A stretch of 64,000 bases of DNA from the NCBI GenBank assembly GCA_937775295.1, contig CALKBZ010000032.1, forward strand, positions 1 to 64,000. Direction: 5' to 3'. This DNA is from an uncultured Opitutales bacterium (GTDB lineage Bacteria > Verrucomicrobiota > Verrucomicrobiia > Opitutales > Coraliomargaritaceae). Under the pieces are notes generated by a model. That model ran no database searches. It saw nothing but the letters and a program-made list of their open reading frames with translations, and had not been told where the DNA came from. This document shows, piece after piece, positions 54,636-62,635 of the stretch. How positions within the stretch are numbered: position 1 is the first letter of the stretch; the number at the start of each line of letters is the position of its first letter. The translations under genes were made by a program, and so were the position numbers.

Positions 54636-55745
54636 ATGATTGAAGCAAAAGCAGCAGTCGCCGATGGTAAGGGCTCGTTCACCATCGAAACAATAACCGT
54701 GCATCCGCCCAAGGCGGGCGAAGTGTTGGTGGCGATCAAAGCCTCCGGCGTGTGTCACACGGATTATGATTCTTTAAAATGGGGCAGTCCCTTTGTGCTC
54801 GGGCATGAGGGCGCGGGCGTCGTCGAAGCGATCGGCGAGGGCGTGACGCATGTCGCGGTCGGTGACCGTGTGTTGCTCAACTGGGCGATCCCTTGCAAGT
54901 GCTGTTACCAGTGTCAGATCGGTAATCAAAATATCTGCGAGACTTACTCGCCGGTCACGGGTGTGCCGGATCATGGCATGGCGCATCTGGGTGCAACGCA
55001 GTGGCGGGGGGCAGGGCTGAAGCGCTCCTTCCATCTCGGCACCATGAGCACACATACCGTGGTGCGCAAAGAGGCAGTCATTCCAATTACGGTGGATATT
55101 CCGTTTAGTTCGGCCTGTATTTTGGGCTGTGGGGTGATGACGGGCTATGGTTCTGTGGTGAATGCCGCGAAGCTCGAGCCCGGTAGCAGTGCGGTGGTGC
55201 TCGGCACCGGCGGCGTTGGGCTCAATGTGATTCAAGGCGCACGTATTTCCGGTGCGGGGCAGATCATTGCCGTCGATGTTAATCCACAGCGTCTGGAGAT
55301 GGCCGTGCAGTTTGGTGCGACGCATACGGTGCTGGCTTCGCGCGACGATGTCGGCCTGCTGCAGGCGGCTGAAACCGTGAAGGCGATGTGTGCAGGGCGC
55401 GGCGCGGATTATTCGTTTGAGTGCACCGGTATTCCTTCGCTGGGAGCTGCGCCGCTGGCGATGGTGCGCAATGCCGGTATGGCGGTGCAAGTTTCGGGTA
55501 TTGAGCAGCCGATCGAAATCGATATGAATTTGTTCGAATGGGATAAGGTGTATTTGAATCCGCTCTATGGGAAATCAAAGCCCGAGCAGGACTTTCCAAA
55601 GCTGCTGAATCTGTATGCGCGCGGCTTGTTGCAACTCGATGAAATGATTACGCGGCAGTATCCACTGGAACGTTTGCAGGATGCGCTGGACGATATGCTT
55701 GCCGGTCGCAATGCGAAGGGCGTGATCGTATTTGATCCCGAATAA
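54636..55745 (+). CDS. class-III-type zinc alcohol/formaldehyde dehydrogenase
   Basis: The 369-residue MDR enzyme has the catalytic zinc ligands Cys40 (SGVCHTD), His57-Glu58 (GHEGAG) and the Cys in LGCGVMTGYG. The full structural-zinc set is in IPCKCCYQCQIGNQNIC (Cys87, 90, 93, 101). NAD binding is by VVLGTGGVGLNVIQGAR. These features match the glutathione/mycothiol-dependent formaldehyde dehydrogenase branch (AdhC/FrmA) and related broad alcohol dehydrogenases. Starting three bases after the reductase gene, it probably oxidises the alcohol or thiol adduct of formaldehyde made by the oxygenase step. Confidence 0.88.
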   Translation: MIEAKAAVADGKGSFTIETITVHPPKAGEVLVAIKASGVCHTDYDSLKWGSPFVLGHEGAGVVEAIGEGVTHVAVGDRVLLNWAIPCKCCYQCQIGNQNICETYSPVTGVPDHGMAHLGATQWRGAGLKRSFHLGTMSTHTVVRKEAVIPITVDIPFSSACILGCGVMTGYGSVVNAAKLEPGSSAVVLGTGGVGLNVIQGARISGAGQIIAVDVNPQRLEMAVQFGATHTVLASRDDVGLLQAAETVKAMCAGRGADYSFECTGIPSLGAAPLAMVRNAGMAVQVSGIEQPIEIDMNLFEWDKVYLNPLYGKSKPEQDFPKLLNLYARGLLQLDEMITRQYPLERLQDALDDMLAGRNAKGVIVFDPE

Positions 55746-55756
55746 GGAACCGCGTA

Positions 55757-55819
55757 GAGTGAACAAAGATTTTAAGATTATTTTCAGGGCTGAATCAGCC
55801 GGCTTGGGTCTGTTCACTC
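55757..55819. promoter_or_regulatory. nested inverted repeats between dehydrogenase and esterase genes
   Basis: The 9-bp arms gagtgaaca and tgttcactc (55757-55765 and 55811-55819) enclose a smaller stem ggctga/tcagcc. It may be a terminator without T run or an operator. The remaining intergenic bases to 55961 show no gene. Confidence 0.4.
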
Positions 55820-55961
55820 AACACTTCGGCGAGAGGCGCACATCGCTGCCCTTCGGGCCTGCAGTCACGTAACTTAATACGCTCCTTTGCCCTATGGTTG
55901 CGGAGCACACTTCTCATCCTATTTCATTATCCGAGATGCATAAGGAACTAAGTTTAAAGTA

Positions 55962-56786
55962 ATGGGAGATTCAGAACAGAACACTTTTCGCACCACTGAT
56001 GTAGCAATTGTGCCGACCTCGGTGGGCACACTGCAAATGATGACGGTCAAGAGCCCTGCTTTGAAAGGCCGTGCTGATTTGACTCTGTATGTGCCTGATC
56101 AGGCGAAGGGCCGTGCCGATGTGCCGGTCGTCATTCTGCTGCATGGCGTGTATGGCAGCCATTGGGGCTGGGCCTTGAAGGGGCAGGCGCATGTGACCTT
56201 GCAGCGTCTGATCGACGAAGGAGCCATTGAACCGATGATTGTGGCGATGCCCTCGGATGGGCTGTGGGGCGACGGCAGCGGCTATGTGCCGCATATCAGT
56301 CAGGATTTTGAGCAATGGATTGTGCAGGACGTGCCGCAGGCGGTGCATGTCGCGACGGGCAATGCACTGGGCGCGCTGCATTGTATCGCGGGACTATCAA
56401 TGGGTGGCTTCGGTGCGCTGCGCATCGGGGCAAGGTATCCTCGGCGTTTTGCTGCGTTTGCCGGGCATTCATCGATCACCGCAGTCGAGCAGATGGCACT
56501 GTTTGTAGAGGAGGATTTATCTGCGTATCGGCATGATCCTGATGCGCAAGCCGTATTGGCGACGATCCTGGGGCAGCGTGAACCCTTGCGGCCGTTTCGA
56601 TTCGATTGCGGGGTCGATGATCTGTTGATCGAGCACAACCGCGTGTTGGCGCATGCTTTAACCGAGGCGGGTGTGTCGTTTGAATATGTGGAACATCCGG
56701 GCGGTCATGAGTGGCCGTATTGGCAGGAGCATCTTGCCGAGAGCTTCAGGTTTTTTGATAAAGTGCTGCGGGCACGGCGTGGATGA
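55962..56786 (+). CDS. esterase D-type alpha/beta hydrolase (S-formylglutathione hydrolase-like)
   Basis: The 274-residue protein lacks a signal peptide and is cytoplasmic. It has the oxyanion segment VILLHGVYGSHWGW, the nucleophile elbow CIAGLSMGGFGALR (Ser146), an Asp in FDCGVDDLLIEHNR and the His in HPGGHEWPYW, which makes a complete triad. The family includes S-formylglutathione hydrolase and carbohydrate esterases. Downstream of a formaldehyde-type dehydrogenase, a role in releasing formate from the S-formyl adduct is reasonable; an acetyl-sugar esterase is the alternative. Confidence 0.85.
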   Translation: MGDSEQNTFRTTDVAIVPTSVGTLQMMTVKSPALKGRADLTLYVPDQAKGRADVPVVILLHGVYGSHWGWALKGQAHVTLQRLIDEGAIEPMIVAMPSDGLWGDGSGYVPHISQDFEQWIVQDVPQAVHVATGNALGALHCIAGLSMGGFGALRIGARYPRRFAAFAGHSSITAVEQMALFVEEDLSAYRHDPDAQAVLATILGQREPLRPFRFDCGVDDLLIEHNRVLAHALTEAGVSFEYVEHPGGHEWPYWQEHLAESFRFFDKVLRARRG

Positions 56787-56802
56787 TTGATACCAATAAG
56801 AC

Positions 56803-57131
56803 AGAGATCAGAGGACAGAGATCAGAGGACAGAGATCAGAGGACAGAGATTAGAGGGCAGAGGGCAGAGGACAGAGGACAGAGGACAGAGATCAGAGGGC
56901 AGAGGGCAGAGGGCAGAGATCAGAGGACAGAGGGCAGAGATCAGAGGGCAGAGGACAGAGGGCAGAGGACAGAGGGCAGAGGACAGAGGGCAGAGGGCAG
57001 AGATCAGAGGGCAGAGGACAGAGGGCAGAGGGCAGAGGGCAGAGGGCAGAGGACAGAGGACAGAGATCAGAGGGCAGAGGACAGAGGACAGAGGGCAGAG
57101 GACAGAGATCAGAGGACAGAGGACAGAGGTC
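56803..57131. repeat. array of 47 seven-base tandem repeats (AGAG + GAC / GGC / ATC)
   Basis: 329 bases are exactly 47 units in unbroken register. Each unit is AGAG plus three bases, almost always GAC, GGC or ATC, with single ATT and GTC variants. Because seven is not a multiple of three, every frame is open and shows false Arg/Gly/Gln-rich frames on both strands. Inverted copies lie just after the array at 57155-57165 and 57198-57213 (cctctgatctctg). It separates the esterase from the glycoside hydrolase set. Heptamer STRR repeats of cyanobacteria are a comparable known class; function is unknown. Confidence 0.9.
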
Positions 57132-57565
57132 AGAATTGATCACTGTCAGTGGCTGACCTCTATTCTCCCATGCTTCGCTCTGCGAGCTGCGCAGAGCTGG
57201 CCTCTGATCTCTGAACTTAGGTTGATACGTGTAGGACAGCTGAGGCGCAGTAAATGTGTGCTCAGACCTCGGGGAAGTGCCCTAGTGAGTCGCTTTAGAT
57301 GAAAGTAAAAAAAACACCCGAGGTGTTAGATTGAACTTGCGACATTGTAACATTGCGCGACCTTATCGGATATGATTCGCTCACGCACCTCTGCGTTCAC
57401 CCTGATTGAACTGCGCACTGTCATTGCAGTGATCGCTAGATGGAACTTCTTGCAACATGTTGTTTGCAGATCTGCATGTCGAATCGGTGAGCCATGAGGA
57501 CGCCCGCCTGCAAACCAGGTTGGGGCGTCAAAAATTAATCTACATCACTGAATAAATACCTTATT
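57132..57565. other. intergenic region before the glycoside hydrolases
   Basis: It contains the inverted heptamer copies mentioned under the array, a small hairpin acacc-cga-ggtgt at about 57312-57324, and the prepilin remnant at 57372-57497. No intact gene is seen. The promoter for the hydrolase genes should lie between about 57500 and 57565. Confidence 0.4.
57372..57497 (+). pseudogene. remnant of a prepilin-type N-terminal methylation domain protein
   Basis: The frame begins MIRSRTSAFTLIELRTVIAV, which is the class III prepilin cleavage/methylation signal (FTLIELLxVIAVI) typical of the many pseudopilin-like proteins of Verrucomicrobiota. After about 23 codons the sequence loses similarity and stops at 57497. 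The gene is truncated by a deletion or rearrangement. Confidence 0.7.
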
Positions 57566-58762
57566 ATGTTATTGAACCAAAAACAATTGAATCGAAGCGT
57601 GCTGTGCCTGCTGGCGCTCTGCTGTTTTATCACTGTCGGCTGCCGTTCGACTGCCAGTAAACCCGGGCTTTACGTAGAAGACGGTGCGCTGATGCGCAAC
57701 GGCTCGGAATTTCGTGCGATGGGCATTAACTATAATACCGCTTGGTATGATGTGCTGAAAGATCCTGAAACCTTGGAGGTCGCGGAGGGATTCCGGATTT
57801 TAAAACAGGATTACGGGATTCCGTTTATTCGTTTTTCCGCTGGGCCGTTTGCGCATACCGGCTGGAAGCTGTATGTGGAGGACCCCGAAGAATATCTGCG
57901 CCGCTTCGATGTGCTGGTGAAGCATGCGGAGGAGCAGGGGATTGGACTGATTCCATCGCTGTTCTGGTTTGTTAGCACCATGCCCGATTTGCAGGGCGAG
58001 CCGCTCAGTGCGCTGGGCGACTCGGACAGCAAGTGCCGAGCGTTTATGCGTCAATATATTCGTGATGTCGTTGGGCGTTATAAAGATTCACCCGCGATCT
58101 GGGGCTGGGAAGTCGGCAATGAATGGATGCTGTTTGTCGACCTGCCGGGGCTGGCTCATTTGCCGCCGAAAAAGATTGGCTCAAAGGAAGCGCGCACCGC
58201 GGCGGACAAGCTGCTGCGTCCGATGCTGCTCGATGCCTACGAGGATTTTTATGCAACCGTGCGGGAGATGGATCCCGATCGCATCATCGTGACCGGTGAT
58301 TCCATCGCTCGCCCGTCGGCCTGGCACAACCGCAACGAAGATCAGTGGGGCCAGGACAGCCAAGCACAATGGGCGGAGGTGTTTCGCGCCGATACGCCGG
58401 ACTGTTATGAGGTGGCATCGTTCCATCTCTATGCCGAAGCGGAAATGAGCTATTTCGAGAACAAGGATCTGTCGATTGAAGACTTTGTTGCAGAAGTCGT
58501 TGGAATCTCTCGATCTGACAATAAAGTGATCTGGTGCGGAGAACTCGGCATGCCGGGAAGTGATGAGGCGGCGAGTCAAATGTTTTCCCGCATGATGCAT
58601 GCGGTCGAGCAAAACGAAATTGAGATTTCCGCCATCTGGAACTTCAAGCCGCAAGGGAAGTTTCAGGCTGATTGGGATATTTCGCCGAGCAACGAGCGGG
58701 CCTATATGCTCGATGCGGTCAAGGCATTGAATGAACGCTTTGCGATTGGAGATTGGAAGTGA
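57566..58762 (+). CDS. GH5-like glycoside hydrolase lipoprotein, copy 1
   Basis: The 398-residue protein has a lipoprotein signal (LLALCCFITVGC, lipobox Cys26) and a clan-A TIM barrel. The opening FRAMGINYNTAWYDVLKDPE and the segment IPFIRFSAGPF are followed by GWEVGNEWML with the acid/base Glu186 and WCGELGMPG with the nucleophile Glu326. The layout is that of GH5 endo-mannanase or glucanase relatives; the family and substrate cannot be fixed by eye. It heads a cluster of three paralogues, a symporter and a sulfatase. Its stop codon overlaps the start of the next gene in a GTGA. Confidence 0.8.
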   Translation: MLLNQKQLNRSVLCLLALCCFITVGCRSTASKPGLYVEDGALMRNGSEFRAMGINYNTAWYDVLKDPETLEVAEGFRILKQDYGIPFIRFSAGPFAHTGWKLYVEDPEEYLRRFDVLVKHAEEQGIGLIPSLFWFVSTMPDLQGEPLSALGDSDSKCRAFMRQYIRDVVGRYKDSPAIWGWEVGNEWMLFVDLPGLAHLPPKKIGSKEARTAADKLLRPMLLDAYEDFYATVREMDPDRIIVTGDSIARPSAWHNRNEDQWGQDSQAQWAEVFRADTPDCYEVASFHLYAEAEMSYFENKDLSIEDFVAEVVGISRSDNKVIWCGELGMPGSDEAASQMFSRMMHAVEQNEIEISAIWNFKPQGKFQADWDISPSNERAYMLDAVKALNERFAIGDWK

Positions 58763-59928
58763 AAACACTTTTACTCATCGGCTTACTCTGCATGTGTGCA
58801 GCCTGTATGGCTGAGCCATCGCTGGGCCTGACGGTGCAGGACGGGAAACTGATGCGCAACGGCTCGGAATTCCGTGCGATGGGCATCAACTATAGCAGCG
58901 CTTGGTATGATGTGCTGAAAGATCCTGAAACCTTGGAGGTCGCGGAGGGATTCCGGATTTTAAAACAGGACTACGGGATTCCGTTTATTCGCTTTTCGGC
59001 CGGGCCGTATGCGCATACCCAATGGAAGCTGTATGTAGAGGACCCCGAAGAATATCTGCGCCGCTTCGATGTGCTGGTGAAGCATGCGGAGGAGCAGGGG
59101 ATTGGACTGATTCCATCGCTCTTCTGGTATGTGGTGACCATGCCCGATTTGCAGGGGGAGCCGGTTAGCGCACTGGGCGACCCGGACAGCAAGTGCCGAG
59201 CGTTTATGCGCCAATATATTCGTGATATCGTTGGGCGCTATAAAGATTCACCCGCGATCTGGGGCTGGGAAGTGGGCAACGAATGGATGCTCACTGCCGA
59301 CCTGCCGAAGCTGGCTCATTTGCCGAGGAATAAGATTGGCTCAAAGGAACCGCGCACGGCGGCAGATAAGTTGCTACGGCCGATGCTGCTGGATACTTAC
59401 GAGGACTTTTATGCAACCGTGCGGGAGATGGATCCCGATCGCATCATCGTGACCGGTGATTCCATCGCTCGCCCGTCGGCCTGGCACAATCGCAACGAAG
59501 ATAAGTGGGGGCAGGGCACCAGGGAACAATGGGCGGAGGTGTTTCTCGCCGATACGCCGGACTGTTATGAGGTGGCGTCGTTCCATCTCTATGCCGAAGC
59601 GGAAATGAGCTATTTCGAGAACAAGGATCTGTCGATTGAAGACTTTGTTGCAGAAGTCGTTAAAATCTCTCGATCCGACAACAAAGTGGTCTGGTGTGGT
59701 GAGCTCGGCATGCCGGGAAGCGATGAGGCGGCGCGTGAAATGTTTATCCGGATGATGCGTTCGGTCGTGCAAAACGAAATCGCTCTCTCCGCGATCTGGA
59801 ATTTTAAGCCGACCGGTACGTTTCAGGCTGATTGGGATATTTCGCCGAGCAACGAGCGGGCCTATATGCTGGATGTGGTCAAGGTATTGAATAAGGGCTT
59901 TAGTCGCGGACTTGAAACTGCCGAATAA
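58759..59928 (+). CDS. GH5-like glycoside hydrolase, copy 2 (recent tandem duplicate)
   Basis: The 389-residue protein is almost identical to the preceding one over the catalytic domain, at DNA level too, with long identical stretches (for example around 57710-57800 and 58871-58960). It keeps GWEVGNEWML and WCGELGMPG. The N-terminus differs: MKTLLLIGLLCMCAACMAEP, a short signal possibly with lipobox Cys16. The GTG at 58759 is chosen because it overlaps the stop of copy 1 by four bases. Differences lie mainly near the active-site loops (ADLPKLAHLPRNKIG and GQGTREQWAEVF), suggesting a shift of specificity. Confidence 0.8.
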   Translation: MKTLLLIGLLCMCAACMAEPSLGLTVQDGKLMRNGSEFRAMGINYSSAWYDVLKDPETLEVAEGFRILKQDYGIPFIRFSAGPYAHTQWKLYVEDPEEYLRRFDVLVKHAEEQGIGLIPSLFWYVVTMPDLQGEPVSALGDPDSKCRAFMRQYIRDIVGRYKDSPAIWGWEVGNEWMLTADLPKLAHLPRNKIGSKEPRTAADKLLRPMLLDTYEDFYATVREMDPDRIIVTGDSIARPSAWHNRNEDKWGQGTREQWAEVFLADTPDCYEVASFHLYAEAEMSYFENKDLSIEDFVAEVVKISRSDNKVVWCGELGMPGSDEAAREMFIRMMRSVVQNEIALSAIWNFKPTGTFQADWDISPSNERAYMLDVVKVLNKGFSRGLETAE

Positions 59929-59990
59929 TGAAAAAGGAATTTTAAATAATGAAAAAGGAATCTCAAATAATGAAAAAGGAATCTCGAATG
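59928..59990 (+). repeat. 21-bp triplicate containing a Shine-Dalgarno and start codon
   Basis: ATGAAAAAGGAAT recurs with ATGs at 59928, 59949 and 59970, exactly 21 bases (seven codons) apart. Each unit contains AAGGAA about ten bases before the next ATG. The first ATG overlaps the stop of copy 2 (TAATG) and closes after four further codons. The others are in frame with the third hydrolase. Confidence 0.75.
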
Positions 59991-61247
59991 TTTAAGTTTA
60001 GTCATCAGGTGGGTCGCAATATGAAGGGATTCCTTCGGTATTCGATATTTGCTGTTGTTGTTTCAGGTTCTGCGGCTCTCGTGGGCTGTGCTTCCAATCC
60101 CCCGGGGTTGACGGTGCAGGACGGGCAGTTTTATAAAGACGGGCAGGCGTTTAAGGGGGTTGGGATCAATTTCTACACTGTCCTGCAGCGTAAACTCGGA
60201 ATCGAAGGGCATCCCTCTAACCTGTCGGACACATCGTATCGCGAAGGACTTGAAACCCTGGCACAGCACGATATTCCGTTCATTCGTTTTGGTGCCAATG
60301 GTTTTTACCCGAAGGACACTGATGTGTATTTGAATCATCGGGAAGAATACTTTAAGGCCTTTGATATGCTGGTTGCTGATGCGGAACGGTTGGATATCGG
60401 CCTGGTTCCATGCCTGTTCTGGTATTTTCCGACAGTTCCGGATCTCGTCGGCGAATCGATCGACCAGTGGGGGAATCCTGATAGCAAAACCCATGCGTTC
60501 ATGCGTGAATTCACCACTGAATTGGTCAGCCGCTATAAAGATTCCCCGGCTATCTGGGCGTGGGAGTTCGGCAATGAATGGATTCATGACTCCGATATCC
60601 CGGGTGAAGAGCACGGCAGAGGTTGGACGGAACCCGATCATTTTCCCAAGCCACCACTAGGTTTGGCGAAAACCCGAACGATCAAAGACAAGATGTACCG
60701 CAAAAATATCTACGTCGCATATAAAGCCTTTGCCGAAACCGTCCGTGCCATCGATTCGACCCGTCCGATACTCTCTGGCGACGCGCTGCCGCGCCCGTCG
60801 GCATACCACAATTTCCATGAGGAAAATTGGACAACTGACAGCCTAGCGCAGTGGGAAGAAATGTTCCTGCAGGACAACGCCTCGATGGACGGGCTTTCCG
60901 CCCACTACTATTATTTCTCGCTGGATGATCAACACCACGACGTCGGCTATATGGAATACGGCCCCGAGCAGCAGATGTCCTTCATGATGGAAATCTCCAA
61001 ACGCGTAAAAAAACCGTTATTTGTCGGTGAGTTTGGTGCAGGGACAAAAGATAAGACGCTCGAGGAGGAGCGCCGCCAGTTTGAATTCCTGCTCAATCTG
61101 ATGGTGACCAACGAGGTGCCGATGTCCGCTCTGTGGAACTTCGATTTTAAACACGTCGACCAAGGTAAATGGAATGTTACCGAGGACAATCACCGCGCCT
61201 ACATGCTCGATGCCTTGCAGGAAGCTAACCGTGAATTGAACAAATGA
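59949..61247 (+). CDS. GH5-like glycoside hydrolase lipoprotein, diverged paralogue
   Basis: The 432-residue frame has a late signal peptide (FLRYSIFAVVVSGSAALVGC, lipobox in LVGC), so the functional start may be the ATG at 60021. The barrel is related to the two preceding enzymes: GLTVQDGQFYKDGQAFKGVG, IPFIRFGANGFYP, AIWAWEFGNEWI (acid/base Glu) and PLFVGEFGAGTKD (nucleophile Glu). It is clearly less similar than copies 1 and 2 are to each other and has an extra loop (HGRGWTEPDHFPKPPLG). It ends four bases into the symporter gene (ATGA overlap). Confidence 0.8.
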   Translation: MKKESQIMKKESRMFKFSHQVGRNMKGFLRYSIFAVVVSGSAALVGCASNPPGLTVQDGQFYKDGQAFKGVGINFYTVLQRKLGIEGHPSNLSDTSYREGLETLAQHDIPFIRFGANGFYPKDTDVYLNHREEYFKAFDMLVADAERLDIGLVPCLFWYFPTVPDLVGESIDQWGNPDSKTHAFMREFTTELVSRYKDSPAIWAWEFGNEWIHDSDIPGEEHGRGWTEPDHFPKPPLGLAKTRTIKDKMYRKNIYVAYKAFAETVRAIDSTRPILSGDALPRPSAYHNFHEENWTTDSLAQWEEMFLQDNASMDGLSAHYYYFSLDDQHHDVGYMEYGPEQQMSFMMEISKRVKKPLFVGEFGAGTKDKTLEEERRQFEFLLNLMVTNEVPMSALWNFDFKHVDQGKWNVTEDNHRAYMLDALQEANRELNK

Positions 61248-62635
61248 GTGATTCTAAAAAATTACCACGCAGTAAGAAATCCGCCTGGGCCATCGGCTCG
61301 ATCGCGGATGTCTACATGGCCAACGCGCTGAACTATCTGGCCTTACCGATCTACAATATGGGGCTCGGCGTCGATCCGCGCATGCTCGGTTGGGCGCTTG
61401 GTCTGCCGCGCATCTGGGATGCGATTTCGGACCCGTTGATGGGTAACTTTTCCGATAATACCCGCACACGCTTTGGTCGCCGTCGTCCGTATATTTTGAT
61501 CGGTGCGATTCTCTGTGCAATCATGTTTGCCTTGATCTGGAGCCCTCCCACGGGTTGGAGCCCCACGGCCATCGGTTGGTATTTCATGGCGTTGGTGTTT
61601 ATTTACTATACCGCCTACACCATCTTCGTGGTGCCGTGGGGGGCGATGGGGCTGGAGCTCACCACCGACTATAATGAGCGAACGCGGGTGCAGGCCTATC
61701 GCACCTTTTTTCAGGGGGTCGGCGCGTTCGGGTTGAGCGCTATGTGGTGGTTGGCTCTGAAGTGGGGTGGTGGCAACGACGTGGTCGGTGTGCGCTACGT
61801 CGGGCTGGCCTTTGCCGCTCTTATCTTAGTCTGCGGAGTATTGCCCGCGATCTTTTGCCGTGAGAATCTGGCCCATGATCAGGACAAAATTAAATTTTGG
61901 CCGGCGATTAAAGCCACGTTTTCCAACACCGTCTTCTTACTGCTGATCGCGGTCACGGTCTGCGTATTCCTCGGCATCTTCATGGTCAACAGCTTCGCGC
62001 TCTACATCAATACCTATTACGTATTTGATGGGGATAAGGAAGGGGTGGCGTTTCTCAATATGATTTCCGGCTTTGCCTACCAGGGCGCAGGGGTCGGCTT
62101 GATTCCGGTGATCTCCTATATCGCCACCCGTGTGGGTAAGAAGGCGACCTTGATCGGTGGCTTGCTGTTGGTGGTAGTCGCCTATGGTACGAGTTGGTGG
62201 TGCTACACCCCGGACAATCCGTGGTTGCAGCTGATTACGCTGGCGCTCGCGGCGCCGGGTTTGGCCTGCATGTGGATGATTGCTTCGTCGATGGTGGCCG
62301 ACATCTGCGATTTGGATGAGCTCAAAACCGGCCGCAGGCGCGAAGGCATGTATGGCGCCTCCTACAGCTGGGCCTGCAAGGCCGGCATCTCGCTGACTAT
62401 GATTCTCAGCGGCTACATGCTTTCTTGGTCGGGCTTCGATGCCCAGGTCGAGGTGCAGCCTGAAGCCGTGATCACCAATATGCGCCTGCTGTATATGTTC
62501 GTGCCGATGGGCTTCATCGCTCTGGCCGCGGGACTGCTCATTTTTTACCCGCTATCTGAAGAACGAGTCCTTGAGATTCAAAAACAATTACACCCCGAGG
62601 AAACACCTGATGACACCACACCAAATGAAGCATAA
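61244..62635 (+). CDS. GPH-type sugar:cation symporter (MFS)
   Basis: The 463-residue protein has 12 predicted membrane segments. It shows the glycoside-pentoside-hexuronide signature regions PRIWDAISDPLMGNFSDNT with RTRFGRRRPYILIG, and TTDYNERTRVQAYRTFFQ. Such transporters import oligosaccharides or glycosides with Na+ or H+ (MelB, XylP type). Translational coupling with the hydrolase gene and with the sulfatase gene says it takes up the product of the three hydrolases. Confidence 0.92.
   Translation: MSDSKKLPRSKKSAWAIGSIADVYMANALNYLALPIYNMGLGVDPRMLGWALGLPRIWDAISDPLMGNFSDNTRTRFGRRRPYILIGAILCAIMFALIWSPPTGWSPTAIGWYFMALVFIYYTAYTIFVVPWGAMGLELTTDYNERTRVQAYRTFFQGVGAFGLSAMWWLALKWGGGNDVVGVRYVGLAFAALILVCGVLPAIFCRENLAHDQDKIKFWPAIKATFSNTVFLLLIAVTVCVFLGIFMVNSFALYINTYYVFDGDKEGVAFLNMISGFAYQGAGVGLIPVISYIATRVGKKATLIGGLLLVVVAYGTSWWCYTPDNPWLQLITLALAAPGLACMWMIASSMVADICDLDELKTGRRREGMYGASYSWACKAGISLTMILSGYMLSWSGFDAQVEVQPEAVITNMRLLYMFVPMGFIALAAGLLIFYPLSEERVLEIQKQLHPEETPDDTTPNEA

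Noticed and set aside
56803-57131. CRISPR array
   Set aside because: The units are directly adjacent 7-mers with no spacers, and no cas genes are in the window.
56783-57302. Open frames of 118 and 171 codons rich in Arg, Gly, Gln, Glu and Asp, and an 83-codon antisense frame
   Set aside because: They are by-products of the 7-bp tandem array, which is open in every frame; composition follows the repeat and there is no credible start region.
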